Shown: positions 24,235 through 37,427, counted from the first letter of the stretch. The stretch is 64,000 nucleotides of DNA from Coniella vitis (GCA_011317545.1 WUJK01000001.1:2709001-2773000), one strand, 5' to 3'. The notes: generated from the letters alone by a model not told the origin. Numbers and translations: made by a program.

Positions 24235-26603
24235 ATGGATCGCGGGAGCATCACCACGCTTCACGTATTTCCTCAGGATGCGTCTGAGGAAACCAACCTG
24301 CAGGCCCAGAAGCAGCTCGAGACCTTCATCCTCGAGTTCAGACTGGACAATGTCTTCGTCTACAGGTATGCCACGATCAAAGCCGGAACATGTTCACTGG
24401 CTGCCTTCGACTACGCCATCTAACCTTGACACGCAGAGACCAACTACGCGAAAATGCCCTGCTGCAGAAATACTACTGCGACGTCAACATCGGTGATTTG
24501 ATCAAGTACAACGAAGAACTGGCGCACCGCCTTGTCACAGAGCCTGCCGAAATCATACCACTCGTGCGTGTCCTTGTCTCTACTCTGTTCTTGCAATACT
24601 TAGTTCTAACCATTCCGGCTTTCCTGCAGTTCGAGCGCGCCTTGCGAAGATGCACCCAGAGGATTGTCTTTCCCCATGATCTCAAAGTCGACATACCACC
24701 ACACCAACTCCTCCTGCATTCGAATGCGGAGGATGTTTCGATTCGGAATCTCGACTCCCTTACAATTTCTCGGCTGGTTAGGGTACCGGGCATTGTAATC
24801 GGTGCCTCGGTCATGTCTTCGAAAGCCACAGAGCTTCATCTCCAATGCCGAAACTGCGGCTACGCACCTTCCATCGGCATAGATGGCGGTTTCTCGGGCG
24901 TGACACTTCCACGACGCTGCGGCAGAGAAAGGCAAAGGAACGATCCCACCGAGCCATGTCCACTCGATCCTTACTTCGTCGTGCACGAAAAGTCCAAGTT
25001 TGTCGACCAACAGGTCATCAAGCTGCAGGAGGCTCCGGACCAAGTACCCGTGGGAGAGCTTCCGAGACATGTCCTCATCTCTGCTGACAGATACCTGACC
25101 AACCGCGTTGTTCCGGGTTCGAGATGTACAGTTATGGGCATCTTCTCGATTTACCAGAACAAAGGCAGCAAGAATTCATCTACGAGCGGCGCTGTGGCCA
25201 TTCGTACTCCATACCTGCGCGCTGTTGGCATCCAGACAGACCTCGATCAAACTGCCAAGGGCCACAACATATTTTCCGAGGAGGAAGAGGAACAGTTCTT
25301 GGCATTAAGCAGGAGGCCAGATCTTTACCAGGCGATGGCGAGGTGTATCGCGCCTTCAATCTACGGAAACGAGGACATCAAGAAGGCCATTCTCTGCTTG
25401 CTGTTGGGCGGATCCAAGAAGATCCTTCCTGACGGCATGAAGTTGAGAGGTGACATCAACGTGCTGCTTCTTGGTGACCCAGGTACAGCTAAATCGCAGC
25501 TGCTCAAGTTTGTTGAAAAAGCCGCCCCAATCTCCATTTACACATCCGGCAAAGGTTCATCCGCAGCAGGTTTAACGGCCTCTGTGCAACGCGACCAGTC
25601 CACGCGGGAATTCTACCTCGAAGGTGGTGCTATGGTGCTTGCAGACGGCGGTGTGGTCTGTATTGATGAGTTTGACAAGATGCGGGACGAAGACCGCGTG
25701 GCAATTCATGAAGCTATGGAGCAGCAGACAATCTCCATCGCCAAGGCCGGCATCACCACCATCCTCAACGCAAGGACATCTGTCTTGGCAGCTGCCAACC
25801 CCATCTTTGGCCGCTACGACGACATGAAGACCCCCGGCGAGAACATTGACTTCCAAACCACCATCTTGTCGCGTTTCGACATGATCTTTATCGTCAAGGA
25901 TGAACACGAACGCGGCCGCGACGAGCGCATTGCTAAGCACGTCATGGGCATCCACAAGGGTGGAGTGACCACGGAAGAGTCGATCGAGTCGGAGATTCCT
26001 GTCGAGACAATGAAGCGGTACCTGAGCTACTGCAAGTCGTAAGTCTTCTCCCCCTAAACCCCTTTTGTGCTTCTCCTTTCTTCCAGACACAAACTAACAC
26101 ATCCCACCAGCCGCTGTGCCCCCCGCCTTAGCGAAGCAGCAGCCGAAAAGCTCTCGTCGCACTTTGTCTCGATCCGCAAGCAGGTCCACGCCGCGGAGCT
26201 CGAGTCCAACGCGCGTTCATCCATCCCCATTACCGTCCGCCAGCTCGAAGCCATCGTGCGCATCACCGAGTCCCTTGCCAAGCTGACTCTCTCTCCGATC
26301 GCGACCGAAGCCCACGTCGACGAGGCTATTCGGCTCTTTTTGTGTTCTACAATGGACGCCGTCAATCAGGGGAGCAACCAGGGTAGCCGGGAACTCAACG
26401 AAGAGGTGAACCGTATTGAGGCGGAGCTGAAACGCCGGCTGCCTATCGGCTGGAGCACAAGCCTTGCGACGCTGCGCAGGGAAATGGTCGAGGGCAAAGG
26501 TTTCAGCGAGCAGGCGTTGAATCGGGCGTTGATGATTATGCAGAGGAGAGATACGATCATGTTCCGGAATCAGGGAGCACAAGTGTATAGGAATGGAGCG
26601 TGA
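24235..26603 (+). CDS. MCM5: Mcm5, DNA replication licensing helicase subunit
   Basis: Four exons, 24235-24365, 24437-24563, 24630-26038 and 26111-26603, encode 719 aa, the family's usual length. The N-domain contains [25 protein letters not shown] and the OB fold, with a zinc-binding site starting CRNC and closing with later cysteines. The AAA+ core has Walker [14 protein letters not shown], Walker [11 protein letters not shown], a sensor-1 region ([13 protein letters not shown]) and the arginine finger SRFDMIF. The C-terminal winged-helix part ends in RNGA. Mcm5 is part of the Mcm2-7 ring that is loaded at origins and unwinds DNA in S phase. All introns have GT-AG borders and preserve frame. 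Three CGCGTC elements upstream fit cell-cycle control. Confidence 0.96.
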
Positions 26604-27032
26604 TGAGCTAATTCTAGGCGAGAGACGGCAGCATATTCTTTGTTTGGCAGATGAGGGAGATGACTGGGTGGCTGCGTGGACTGATGGTGTAAAGGCGTTT
26701 CTTAGGGTATTGGGACTACCACGATGGCAATTGCTTATGTATTCCTGCTTTTGTAAACATGCAAGACTGTTGGATTCTCTTGAACCTTACTGGTTTGTAA
26801 AATAGCTTTATGGTGCCTTGCAAGGCTACCTTCACGACTTGGTTGAAGCATCCAGGTTTCATTTCAGAGTTGAACACCGGCTTTCATTTACAAGTACCAC
26901 ATATATATCAAGAGATCTTTACAAAGGCAGTTCTTTTCAGAGCCGTCGCATCGAAGCGAGACTATCCTGTTTATAATAATTTGAGAAATAGCTCCTTCTC
27001 TCTCTCTCGAACATGCGCTGCTCTTGTACTCC
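26604..27032. other. intergenic, convergent 3' ends
   Basis: About 430 bp between the MCM5 stop and the stop of the minus-strand acyl-CoA-synthetase-like gene. Nothing recognised beyond 3' untranslated sequence. Confidence 0.5.
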
Positions 27033-28897
27033 CTAAACATATGCAATCGTATTGTCAAAGCGTATAATGGCATTGACTCCAAGGGCCGCTTCGCCACCAG
27101 CAACAGCAGGTCCACGAGCAATGAGCTAGAAGCCAAAAAGACCACGTTAGCAAATAGGATGCATTATTGAGTGCTTGTTGAACAGAACCATGTTGGCAAG
27201 CAGGGAATCGAACTTACCTCTCCTTCAGCCTTTTCATCAGTTGTCTTGTGGTCGCCTGAATCCCTCAACAGAATCTCAACACTTGTCACTGGTGGACCAA
27301 AGTGCGAACACTTGTCCTCGTGCACCCGGTAGTCATAGAACTGTGTCTGTGCTACAGCACCGGCGACTTTTGCTGCAGTGAGGGCATAAATGATGCGAGC
27401 GCCCAGGTAGATCCGCAGATCGGAGAGGACAGCAGATGGGAGGGGTGGAGTGGTCCCGGATCCAGCACGCTCGGCAGTGTACACGAGACGCAATTTTCCC
27501 GGAGTGCGGCCGACGGCTGGTCGGAGGCTGTCGTTATAGGATGTCAGAAGAGATGCCACGGGCATGACACCCTTTTGGGTGAGGGAGCGCGTCTGTAGCC
27601 AGTGAATCTTGCTGGTAAGGAAGGAGGAGACATTGCGCGTGGCCTGCTCGTGTGTCTTGAGGAGAGTATTGGGCGAGGCAACAATAACCGTTGGGGCGAT
27701 GCTGCGGGTGGCGAGCCCCAGATCCACATCGCCTGCTGATGAGTTGAAGGCGACCGAGGCGTTGGAAAATAGAGCAGCGAGGGTCAGCGTCAAGGTGTAC
27801 GTGCTCGCCAAGGAGTCAGCGGGTAGGAAGAGGTCCGAGGGGCTCATGCGCTGAGTCTGTGGTATGGCAAACAGCTGTGCGGCAATGGCAGCAACAATGT
27901 TTGCGCTTGTGAATCGGACCATTTCTTCAAGCTCACCGGCCTTGGTAGGCCAGAACACGGTGACGTCGCGGGGCTCGCTCTGGCCTTCGGTCGGAGGCAA
28001 GTCTATGCCGGCATCTGCAGGACTGTCTTGGACAATGTCCTGCCAAGTTGCGACGTTGATCTTTCCACCCATTCCCACTGGCACCTCGTTCCAGTCCATA
28101 TGTCTGTTTCCTTCGTCCACGACCCACACGACCTGTCGAAGCGACGGGTAGTTCTTGACAATGAGGTCGAAAGGGAACGAGCCTGGAAGCGCAATAACAG
28201 TATCGACGGCTGCTCGGCGCAACATGGAAATAAGAGCCTCGTCCGGTTGATCAAAGGGAATAAGGATGGCAGTCAGGTTGTAGAAGGAGCAGGCAAAGAG
28301 GGCGGCCATGAATTCGACCGAGTTGGGCAGGTAGATGGCGACGCGCGCACCACCTTGGTCGAGTATGTGCTTTCCGACAAGGTTGATCTGGCGTGTCACA
28401 TCATCTGTCTTGGGTTAGGTGCCGTTGAAAAGGAACAAAATGAGAAGAGGAGGCATGACTATACCAAGCTTGTGTTCAACAACCTTGTCTGCCCCCAGAA
28501 CTGTCAGGATCTTGCTCTTGCCAACTGGGTTGCCATCCGCCGAAAGTCCGCTAATAGCCTGTCTCCACACATCGCGAAGGTCACCGTCCCGGCCCCGGGA
28601 CCACTTGGAGGCACCTGGGTCCTTAACATTGAGACCCGAGTTGAGAGGCATGCCATGCGGGGCCGAGTGGGAGCGGTAGACGGAGGACTCGCCCTTGTAT
28701 CGGACGGGGGAGGCTTGTGCCTGGCGCGCGAGGAGGAGAGGGTGGGTGTCGGGGTCTCGGCGCGAAAAGAGCTGAAAGGTCAGGAAACCGACGAGGATGG
28801 TGACGATCGCGGTAGACCACGAGTTCCATTGGGCAAAAATGCCAGTGACGCCCTGGTCAAGCTGCCACATGGCGTGGCCGAACGTGCCGTTGAACAT
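27033..28897 (-). CDS. membrane-anchored AMP-ligase-like protein, ATP loop missing
   Basis: Three exons, 28897-28465, 28404-27218 and 27125-27033, give 570 aa. A single membrane span near residues 27-44 (STAIVTILVGFLTFQLF) is followed by a region shaped like fungal long-chain acyl-CoA synthetases: GGARVAIYLPNSVEFMAALF, then VIALPGSFPFDLIVKNYP and a YTAERAGSGTTPPL segment. The canonical P-loop (TSGTTGxPKG type) is not present; EEMVRFTSANIVAAIA occupies its place. The C-terminal lysine domain is also absent, as the protein ends about 30 residues after LIARGPAVAGGEAALGV. It may be a non-catalytic member of the ANL superfamily conserved in filamentous fungi. Likely in the ER or another endomembrane. 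The last exon was found from a GTAAGT donor and a TTCTAG acceptor. Confidence 0.8.
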
Positions 28898-30157
28898 GGC
28901 GGATGGGCTATTGTGAGCCGGAGCTCGGAAACGGAGCGTCGTCGCGGGCTTTCTGGATGGTTTGTTGCTAAGGAGGAAGGCACAGATGTGTGGCTGTTTA
29001 TGGACGAGGCAGCATAGCTCGTCCGTGCCGTGGCAGCTGCTGGTTTGTAGGTAGTTAATGGTTGTTGATGATGAGGTGGGTGTTTGGTACTGGCGTTTCA
29101 GAAGCGAGGGTCGGATCGGGCCAGTCCTCGGGGCGGTCCCTGCTGTACCGTTTACTGTCGAAGTGTAGGCCACCAGCTGAGGAAGCTTAGCCCCACTGTG
29201 TACGTACATGCCTCGATAGTACTACATCATGGTAGCGACAGAGCATCCCGCCCCCACTGGCAGCACACATCCACTGCCAGCACATAGCATATTTAGTACA
29301 AACGTTTTCACACATGCATCCATCGATCTACGGATTTAGTAGCTGCAGATACAAACCAGCATTGGAAAGGAGGCGTCGACACGGAATCAGCTCTTGAGGC
29401 AAGTTAACGTACGGCCAGTCAGACAAAGCCGCACCAGAGAAGAGCCAGAAGAGGTGCTGCAAGACCTCCAAGGTTGTTGCTGAAGGATAGATACATACTA
29501 AGAGTACCTACCTAGGCACCTAGGCAGATGCTATATAGACGCCTGCTGCTTGTGTAAGTAGGTTGTTGCATGTTTCTCAAAAGACTCGAGTGAATTACAA
29601 TCCAAGGGCCATGAAATAGAAAGCTCCAATCTGTGCAAATTCTGTGCTTGATTCCACGATTACGCGTGAAGATCCTGTGATGAAGATACTTGAAGAAATG
29701 CAAATCAAAACAAGATACTATGTATCAGGATATCTCGGTAAGCAGGAGTACCAGGGACAGCCCGAGAGAAGAAACGGCCAGGACAACAACCGCGGGCGGC
29801 TGCTAAAAGGACGGCTAGTCCCGTCACCCCACTATCATACAGGGGTGCTGCAGCCTGCGGAGTCTGCCAGTCTGCCAGTCTGCCAGTGTTGATTTTCGCG
29901 CCTGCCCCCAATCTGTTTGCTGCTTTCCTTCCTACATAGTACATAGTACAGCACTTCTACTCAACCACGAAGTTCCCAAGCCGCATCGCCGACAACCCAT
30001 AACGGGCACGCGTGCCTCGGCAGCGCCCTATTGTAGCATTCGAAAGCTTGACGACCTGCCCCTCGCTATCCAGATCACTCGACAGGGTAGCGAGGCCTAC
30101 ACGCGCGTGCGGATTGACGCGATCTCCCCGCCTTATTCTCATTTTCTCACAGCCGAC
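28898..30157. other. intergenic divergent region
   Basis: About 1.26 kb between the ANL-like gene and POM34. It carries CCTAGG-rich and palindromic motifs at about 29511-29525 and CTACATAGTACATAGTAC at 29932-29949. No gene supported. Confidence 0.5.
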
Positions 30158-31155
30158 ATGTCGGCCTCGTCCTACTCAAACGCGCTCACCAGCGGCAAGC
30201 AACAGACCGCCGTGACCCCGTATAAACAAATCTCTGGTGTCAAGGCCACGACGCCAGTTACCGAATCACCCGGCAATTGGCAGCATCCGCGTATCGACGA
30301 AATAACCCGCCGACAGAGCGCAACCGTCTTCACCAGCGACAATGTCAAAACCATAGTCTACAACGTTACAGCGCTCTTTGTTGTGCGCCTTGTCCAGCGC
30401 ATCAACGATGACTTTGGCCCCAGCTTGATGTGAGTACATGGGATCACCCTCGCTCAACCTGGCTAGGCCATATGCTAAGAGAATGTGGGATCCATAGGCG
30501 CAGCGCTGAAGCACGACCGGTCGTTTACTGGGCATTCATCATCGTCTACATGCTGCCAGCCTTGAACATACTGGTCGCCTGTCTCCCACTGATCCGCCGC
30601 AAAGACGACCTGTCCGATATCCCTCTGACGCCGGCGCAGCGAAAGCTGCTCAACCTTCCACCGGTTTCTAAGCCAGCTACTCCAGACACTGTCTACAGCA
30701 CGCCTCCGCGGTACTCGCGCACACCTTCGATCCCAAACTCGAGCGGCAAATTCGGCGGTAGCGGCAACAGTACAATCTACGAGACTGCATTGACTGATGC
30801 GGACCAGTATGGTCTGGATAGGTTTGGCAAAACACCATATGGCTCAAGTGTGGGCTCGTCGAGTTACGGAGGGTCTATAAACTCAACAACGGCGAGCCCC
30901 TTATTGCAGAGAGGAATAGCCTTTGGTAGACAGCAGCCGAACCCATTCAAAGCACTCCAGTCGATTCCGACGAGCGCTCTCAGCCCTGCTACTGCCAGCT
31001 TGCTGAATCAGAGCACGACATCGTTCGCATCGAGCATCTTCAATGGGGCGCCTGGAACGCCTAGTCCAGCTGGTGGAAAGGCAATCAGTGTTGGGCTGAA
31101 CAATAAGTGGCTGTATGAGAGGAGTAGGAAAACGTCCAACAACGTGTGGCCATAG
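30158..31155 (+). CDS. POM34: Pom34-type nuclear pore membrane protein
   Basis: Two exons, 30158-30429 and 30498-31155, encode 309 aa. Two hydrophobic segments, TIVYNVTALFVVRLVQ and VYWAFIIVYMLPALNILVACLPLI, are separated by a short loop, the arrangement of Pom34 (Pfam NPCC). After the second span comes DIPLTPAQRKLLNLPP, the conserved motif that identifies the fungal family, then a Ser/Pro-rich nucleocytoplasmic tail with SRTPSIPNSSGKFGG and FGRQQPNPF and the conserved end NNKWLYERSRK. It should sit in the pore membrane and anchor the nuclear pore complex. Start at the first ATG after a pyrimidine-rich leader. Intron phase 2 is preserved (AT|G). Confidence 0.88.
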
Positions 31156-32081
31156 CAGATACCTCTGGGAATGCTTGGCAAGATCGAAAGAATAACACGG
31201 ACATGGTGCAGCTGAACAGGTGGCTTGTTTACTATAAGGATGATACAAGCCCGACATGTGCATCGCAAGTGTTAAAAGAGGATCTGGGGGAAGGCACGGA
31301 AGAACAGGGCGTCAAGATTGTGGCACTCAAGTGGCAGGTTTGACCAAGCCCTCTCCGTCCTTGTCGGAAGTCAACGACGCAATAGAAACGACGCAATAGA
31401 CACCGACGCACACGGGCTGAGTACAGGACGACACATATCGACGGAGACGAGTTGTGGGATCGTGCAAGATGGGAGCAGAGGAGACTTGACCAGAGGATCG
31501 GGCGTGTACAGCAGAGATGCGAGACAAGAGGGCGTGGGCCGCTGAGCCATAGCACACAGTACGACGACTGTTTTGCAGTCGCGGTACGGATAAGAGGAAA
31601 CGCGCGGGTGAATACTATTTTTTTTCCCCCGAGAGCAAGCATAATGTCGGGTTGATTATCCCTATCGTAATAATTTGGTTCACGTGCACTCGATGACCAG
31701 ACCTTGCCAGTAATGGGGGCTTTAATGAAGTCATCCCAGTTAGACACCCGCCAGAGCGAACCCCATATGGTACCTGGATACCTAGGTACCTGCCGATGAC
31801 GGGCGCAGGGCGCTACATAGTAGTTAGCTTTACCATCACCCAGAACCCAGCCATGTGCAGGCTGTACTTACATAGTACAGCACGTAGCACTGACATAGCG
31901 GCAGTCACAGGCCTGCTTTCCAGCACCTTGTGCTTGCATATCAACATCACCCAAACCAACCCAAATCCCCATCCCGGACACACAACCCAATCGAACACAG
32001 CCCAACCAGCAAGCACAGCTCGTCCGTCTCGAACCCACCACTCGCCAACGCTCCGAGACATGCTCTCGAGTCGCTGCCAAC
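31156..32081. other. intergenic, HID1 promoter side
   Basis: About 925 bp. Contains GGTACCTGGATACCTAGGTACC (about 31769-31790), CTACATAGTAG (31813-31823) and TACTTACATAGTACAG (about 31865-31880). No gene supported. Confidence 0.5.
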
Positions 32082-35020
32082 ATGGGTGCAAGCGACTCGA
32101 AGCTGGTCTTCAAGAAGGGCATCTTTAGGCTCTGCGGCGAGCGAAACATTCCTGCCGACGATCCATACTGGACCTCAGTGCGCCCCTCTTCCTCTCCTCC
32201 CACCCTCCGACTACTCTATGCTCTCTCATGAATCTTGGCGCTGATGTGTACTCTTCGTGCCAGTTCTGGGAACTGCCAGAATCCTCTGAAGATGTCTTTA
32301 GCCTCTTTGCTCCGGCCGACATTCGCCGCACGCGCGACACGGCTCTCGAGAACCTCGAAACCTTGATTCTAGCCGTCACCTCGCGCCTCTTTGTCCTGCG
32401 ACATCATCCCTCTTTTCCCGACCCCGAGATTGCGCCAGAGCGTGATGCCCTCAACTGCATCCGCATCCTGACCCGGGTCATCCCGTTTCTGTTTGAGGCC
32501 GACAACCTGCAAGAATGGGAGCAGCGCTTCTTTTGGGGCATGCGAAGGAAGAGGACACGCGAGGCTCGGATTGCAAACGAAGTGCTCTTTGACGAGGGCG
32601 AGGAAGAGGAACAAACCAAAGTGAGGCCGGTCGACGAGTGGGAAGAGGCTCGCCCACTAGCTGAAGAGCTCCTCGACACCCTCGTCGATCTGCTGTTCTT
32701 CTCCGACTTTACCAGTGCCAAGCAGCCACATGGGAAACCCAAGGTCACCTACGTGATTTGGCAGAGTGGAGTTGGTTGCAACCAGACAGCATATACGACC
32801 AAGGAGTTTGAGAGCAACCGTATCGAGGTGCTCCGGCTGCTGCTTGCCCTTACTGGCCAAGGCATGTACATGTCGGCAGCCGCGCTGCCCAAGTATGGCA
32901 CTAGAGCATTGACACATATCTGCACTTGCTCTGATAAGCAGGTGGTTCTGTCCGTATTGTGCTCCTTGTTGAACACTGTACGTCCTCTGTACCAGGAGCT
33001 ATGAGAATGCAATATTTAACTGACTGCAATGCCCAGACGATGAAATACAACCCTGCCAGCTGGCGAGTGCCTTACAATACACTCGTCTTCAAGGATCCAA
33101 AACAAATTCTCGTCACCTACTCGCTACAATTCCTCCTCGTGACCATTCTCTACCCAATACCGGAGACGAATGGCGAGGCACAAAAAAATTGGTTTAGGCA
33201 TTTCCTCGGCCGCATACATCGACCCCAGGACTTCCAGTTCATTGTGGACGGCATGACGCGAATCTTGAACCAGCCGCTACAAGCTAATGCCTCGTACATT
33301 CCCGGGACTCAGTCGTCCATTGGTTTTGCACCCGAGATGCTCATGCTGTTTTGGGAGATTACGCAATGCAACAAGCGATTCCGCTCCTTTATTGTCGATA
33401 CCGAAAGAGCACACGACTTTATTGTGCTCATTCTCTTCTACGCTTTGGAGTACAAGAACGATGCGTCCAAGCAGGGCGTGGTACGCATGTGTGCGTTCAT
33501 CCTGCAGACTCTTAGTGTCGAGAAGAACTTTGGCGTGAACCTCAATAAGGGATTCGAGGCCCAGGAAACTCTGCCTCCTGTGATCCGGATTCAAGGCTTT
33601 AGAGGAAGCTACGCAGACTTTCTGATTCAGGTAAGTTCATCTTCGTACAGATTTTGTGGCGTGAGTGAACGAAGCTGATGCGGTGTTCTAGTCGATTTAC
33701 AACCTCATCACCACCAGTAACGGCAAACTCACTGCCATTTATCCCGCCCTGTTAGCTGTCATCAATAACGTCGCTTACTACCTTGAGGGACTAAGTTCAA
33801 CAACAAGCACTAAGTTGATGCAGCTCTTCAACTCCATGTCCTCGCCATCCTTCCTCCTCGTCAACGAGAGTAACCACACCCTCTTGCGCGCACTGCTGGA
33901 GTCAATGAACTCCTTGTTAGAACATAAATTCGAGAGTAAGTAGCAGTGAAATGAGTGCAATACTTTTGTCCGGAATTTTCTAACTAACTTGATAGAAAAT
34001 CCCGTCTTTGTCACTTCCATCATGCGCAACAGAAAGCGCTTTGAGGCTCTGCGGAATTTTACCCTAGAGAGCGGACAGGAAGAAATCGAGAGGCGAAACC
34101 GACGCAGAAAGGATGCCAGGGCATCCTCAGACGTCGATTCAAACCGAAGCTCCGCCGAAAGCTTGCGTAGCCCAGTAGGAGGCCACTTTCGCACCCCAGC
34201 ACTGAGCGACGTGCCAGAAGAAGATGGCACATTTACAATTGGTGAGGAAGACGACAGCGACGACGAGCGGCCAACACCTTCTCAGTCAGATCCCAGCGAA
34301 ACTCCCTCGCGCGCTTCTTCTGTTGTTGAGGATGCGGTCCCCACTCAGCTTCGCGGCATGTCGGAAAAGGCACGAGGCAAAATGCCAGCAGGTGTCCAAA
34401 GCTTTTCTCGGCAAAACAGCATGAGTAGTTTGAGCGGTTACTCGGTGTCGGGCCAGTCGCACGGCGGCACATTTGAGCCCACGGCACATTGGATTGACAG
34501 CTGGTTGCCTGAACTACCACTGCATACCATCCTTACGACCATTCAACAGGTGTCCTCTCTGTTTCCTCCACAGGTACTTGCTTCACTGTCTGCATCAACG
34601 TCAACGTCATCAGCATCATCGGCAACAACAACAACAACAACAAGTGATCACCCCCCTCCCGCCTCGCCGGAAGTGCTCCATCAGCTGAGCCAAGTCCAGC
34701 TGGCGGGTGTGGATGCCTCGCCTGTGCGGGTGCATTCCTTTGAATGGTCGCCGCTTGCACTGGGCTGGTACGAGTCTCTTATTTGGAGCTTTATCTTTAG
34801 CAATGAGATGCAGATTGCAAAAGGCACAGTAGGGATCTGGAACGGCACCGCGATTAAGCTGTTTCGGGTGCAGGAGACGGCTGCTGAGGGGCCGACGCTC
34901 ACGTCGCCGAGGGGAGCGGTCGATGCGGTTGGCAGTAATATTGTGTCGAGGATCGGGGCGATTAATTTGAGAGGCGGGCAACAGATTCAGCACCATCAGC
35001 AGCAGCCGCCGCCGCCGTAG
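32082..35020 (+). CDS. HID1: Hid1-family Golgi protein
   Basis: Five exons, 32082-32177, 32264-32977, 33037-33630, 33692-33935 and 33996-35020, give 890 aa. It opens MGASDSKLVFKKGIFRL, whose glycine at position 2 is the N-myristoylation position typical of HID-1 proteins, followed by DDPYW and FWELPESSEDVF. The all-helical body has TNPVFVTSI-like and IYNLITTSNGKLTAIYPALL stretches. A disordered Ser-rich insert (about residues 600-720) precedes the conserved end PTAHWIDSWLPELPLHTIL and WYESLIWSFIFSNE. Animal HID-1 acts at the medial/trans-Golgi in dense-core vesicle biogenesis, and budding yeast Ecm30 is related; the fungal role is not well defined. All joins keep the frame. Confidence 0.9.
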
Positions 35021-35567
35021 ATGCTATGTGGGTAGATAGTTGCGGTAGACAACTGAGTTGAGGTGTGCTGATCTGATGTACGAGAGAGCTGAGTTTTCAA
35101 CTGAAGCCTGATTTTCAAGGCGGAGTGAAGCGTTAGAGGCTAGTGTAGTTTTTGACATTTGCACACTAAGTATCTAGTAAGGAGGTATTGTAGTTATGAG
35201 CATTGTGTCTCTTTTTTCCGCCTTTATAAACAATGTGCTTGATCTCAAAATTGCCTTATCGTCAAGCCTGTCGAATATCGTAACATTATAGTACCCCTCC
35301 GTTGCCACACGAGAGTTTAGTTTAAATCGATGCAGAATCAAATCACAATTCTGTCAGATACTATGAAAAGTCTACGAGTCTACAACATCATTCCGCCATG
35401 CATTAAACGCGAGTACTTGGCTGTGTTTCACGGTCAACTGTTGCTGTAGAGTATGCCACCCTGTAAGTCAACCAACGCTCTTGGCTGTCACGATCCATGA
35501 ATAATTTGTCTAGTCATGCTTTTTGGGGGTATTTGGTTTTTCTCAAGAGGGAGGAGGCAATGTTATC

Positions 35568-35582
35568 CTGTCTGTCTGTCTA

Positions 35583-35640
<58 letters not shown>

Positions 35641-35641
35641 C
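35568..35641. repeat. TCTG tetranucleotide repeat
   Basis: About 18 tandem CTGT/TGTC units with one TATC variant near 35580; intergenic. Confidence 0.95.
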
Positions 35642-35813
35642 GGAGTTAGAACTTTCAACATAACTCGAGTCTGTTTTAGAGACTTATATGCACTCAAACG
35701 TGGTACTGCAGTTTCAAGTAAGGACATGCTTGCATACACTTGCAACATGATGTACTTATACGAGGCCCTATATCCAGGCCAGCTGAGGTCTCTTGCTTGC
35801 GGTGGCTTTCTAG

Positions 35814-35820
35814 CTGGTCT

Positions 35821-35851
<31 letters not shown>

Positions 35852-35854
35852 TGG
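35814..35854. repeat. GGCT tetranucleotide repeat
   Basis: Tandem GGCT units with two variant units, intergenic, 170 bp from the TCTG array. Confidence 0.85.
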
Positions 35855-36098
35855 TCCGCAAACCTTTATCAGCTGAATATTTTTTGCTTCTCCCAGACAT
35901 ACTGTTCGCTTCTTGGAAATTCCAATGTATAAAATCGATGCCCATGTTCTGGGTATTGTCTACCTGGTTGACTCTGGTGATATCAAAGATGGGCTCGTGC
36001 AAAAAAAACAACAACAAAACCACATTAGGTATCTCACCTATCGCCACCTTTGGCTGCCTCCCGTCGGTTCTTGGTCGTTCTGCAATACACGAATAGAA

Positions 36099-36134
36099 CA
36101 GACACACAGACACACAGACAGACAGACAGACAGA
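36099..36134. repeat. CAGA/ACAC tetranucleotide repeat
   Basis: CAGACACACAGA-type units grading into pure CAGA units. CAGA is the reverse complement of the TCTG unit found twice elsewhere. Confidence 0.9.
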
Positions 36135-37427
36135 TGACTTGTTCCCTACACCCCTAACGTGCTAGTCAGTCAGTGGTGATTCGTGCATGTGTCCGGTCCC
36201 AAAGTCCTTGTCTAGAACGAAGCATGCCAAACAGAGTGTGTGGATTGTGCAAAATGAGTAAATGATTGGGCGCAAGAGTTGGCTCCCTCCCGATGGAAAA
36301 GGTCGTCTCCAAAAAAGTACTATGTACGTCGATCATGTCGGAGGCTTCTATGTGCCCCCAATGCATCCAGATCATCCCGTCCAACACCTTGTTAGACTAT
36401 TGTACAGATCTACGAAATCGCACTGCAGTCCCAAAACCGGTAATTGGCAAGAATCCCGCACGCCAGATATACACACATATATGGATATGCATAACAAGTA
36501 CCTTGGTTCTTGTATCCTGGCAACCATTTAGGGCAGCGGCTGTCCTGCCGTTTACATAGATTGTGCTGTGTGTTCTGGTGCCTCTTTCCTTTGCCTTTTA
36601 CCTTATAGTTTGTTGGTGCTTTTTTGAAGTCCCTTCCCAAAATAATCAAGTGTCCGGAATCAAGCGCATTGTACAGGGATCAGGCCTCATCTCACTGGCT
36701 GTATTTGCAGATCAATTTCCGATCCTGGGGATGAAGGTACATATTCTGCTGTACTCTCAGTAGTACACATAGTACTTCAACATGTAGTAGGCAGGTGTAT
36801 GCCACTTTAAGGAGAGACATGTGGCGGTGCTTGCGTATTCGCCCCTCCTTGATAAACGCCTTCCTTGTCCGATTCCTCCCACCTGCAGCCAATGATTCGC
36901 CGGAAAACACGGAGAGGCAAGCCACAGGACCCTTGTGCGCACAGAGCTCGGTACCAGAGAGCCGTCTGCAGCAGCGGGTACATTGGGCGTCAGCCAGGGG
37001 CCATTGATAGGCTTGTGGCTGGGGGTCTCTTCCTCACCCCCCAATCCTGCTAATTGTTTTGATGATGGAGTCCAAGGGTTCTGTGGCTTAGTAGGTCTCT
37101 CATTAAAGTTATCTACGAGGTAAGGTGAGGAAGGGTAATCTGAGTTCCGTATGCTTTATTATTGAAGAAGCTCGGACATGTTGAGCTGTTAGATTTTGGC
37201 TGTTCTGGCGTCCGTCTTCTTGTCTTGCTCCGCCGAGAAGTCGCGGTGTGGCTTTCTCTTTTCCTCGCTCGTAAAGTGACACTCTCGGCTGTTTTTCGTT
37301 TTGGCTTTTCGATCCAGTCTATTGGCAGCTCTTTTACCCCAAGTTCCAGTACTCGCTGAGCGGCGCTGGAAGAAGATTTGTTTGCAGCAAGTCTTTCTTC
37401 CATGTGAGTTGGCTGCCTTCACCGACC

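Larger units (their letters stand above)
35021..37427. other. 2.4 kb gene-free, repeat-rich region
   Basis: No supported gene. It holds a long TCTG tract (35568-35641), a GGCT tract (35814-35854), CAGA tandem units (36099-36134) and GTAC palindromes at about 36317-36327 and 36761-36777. Small open frames look like chance. Confidence 0.55.
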
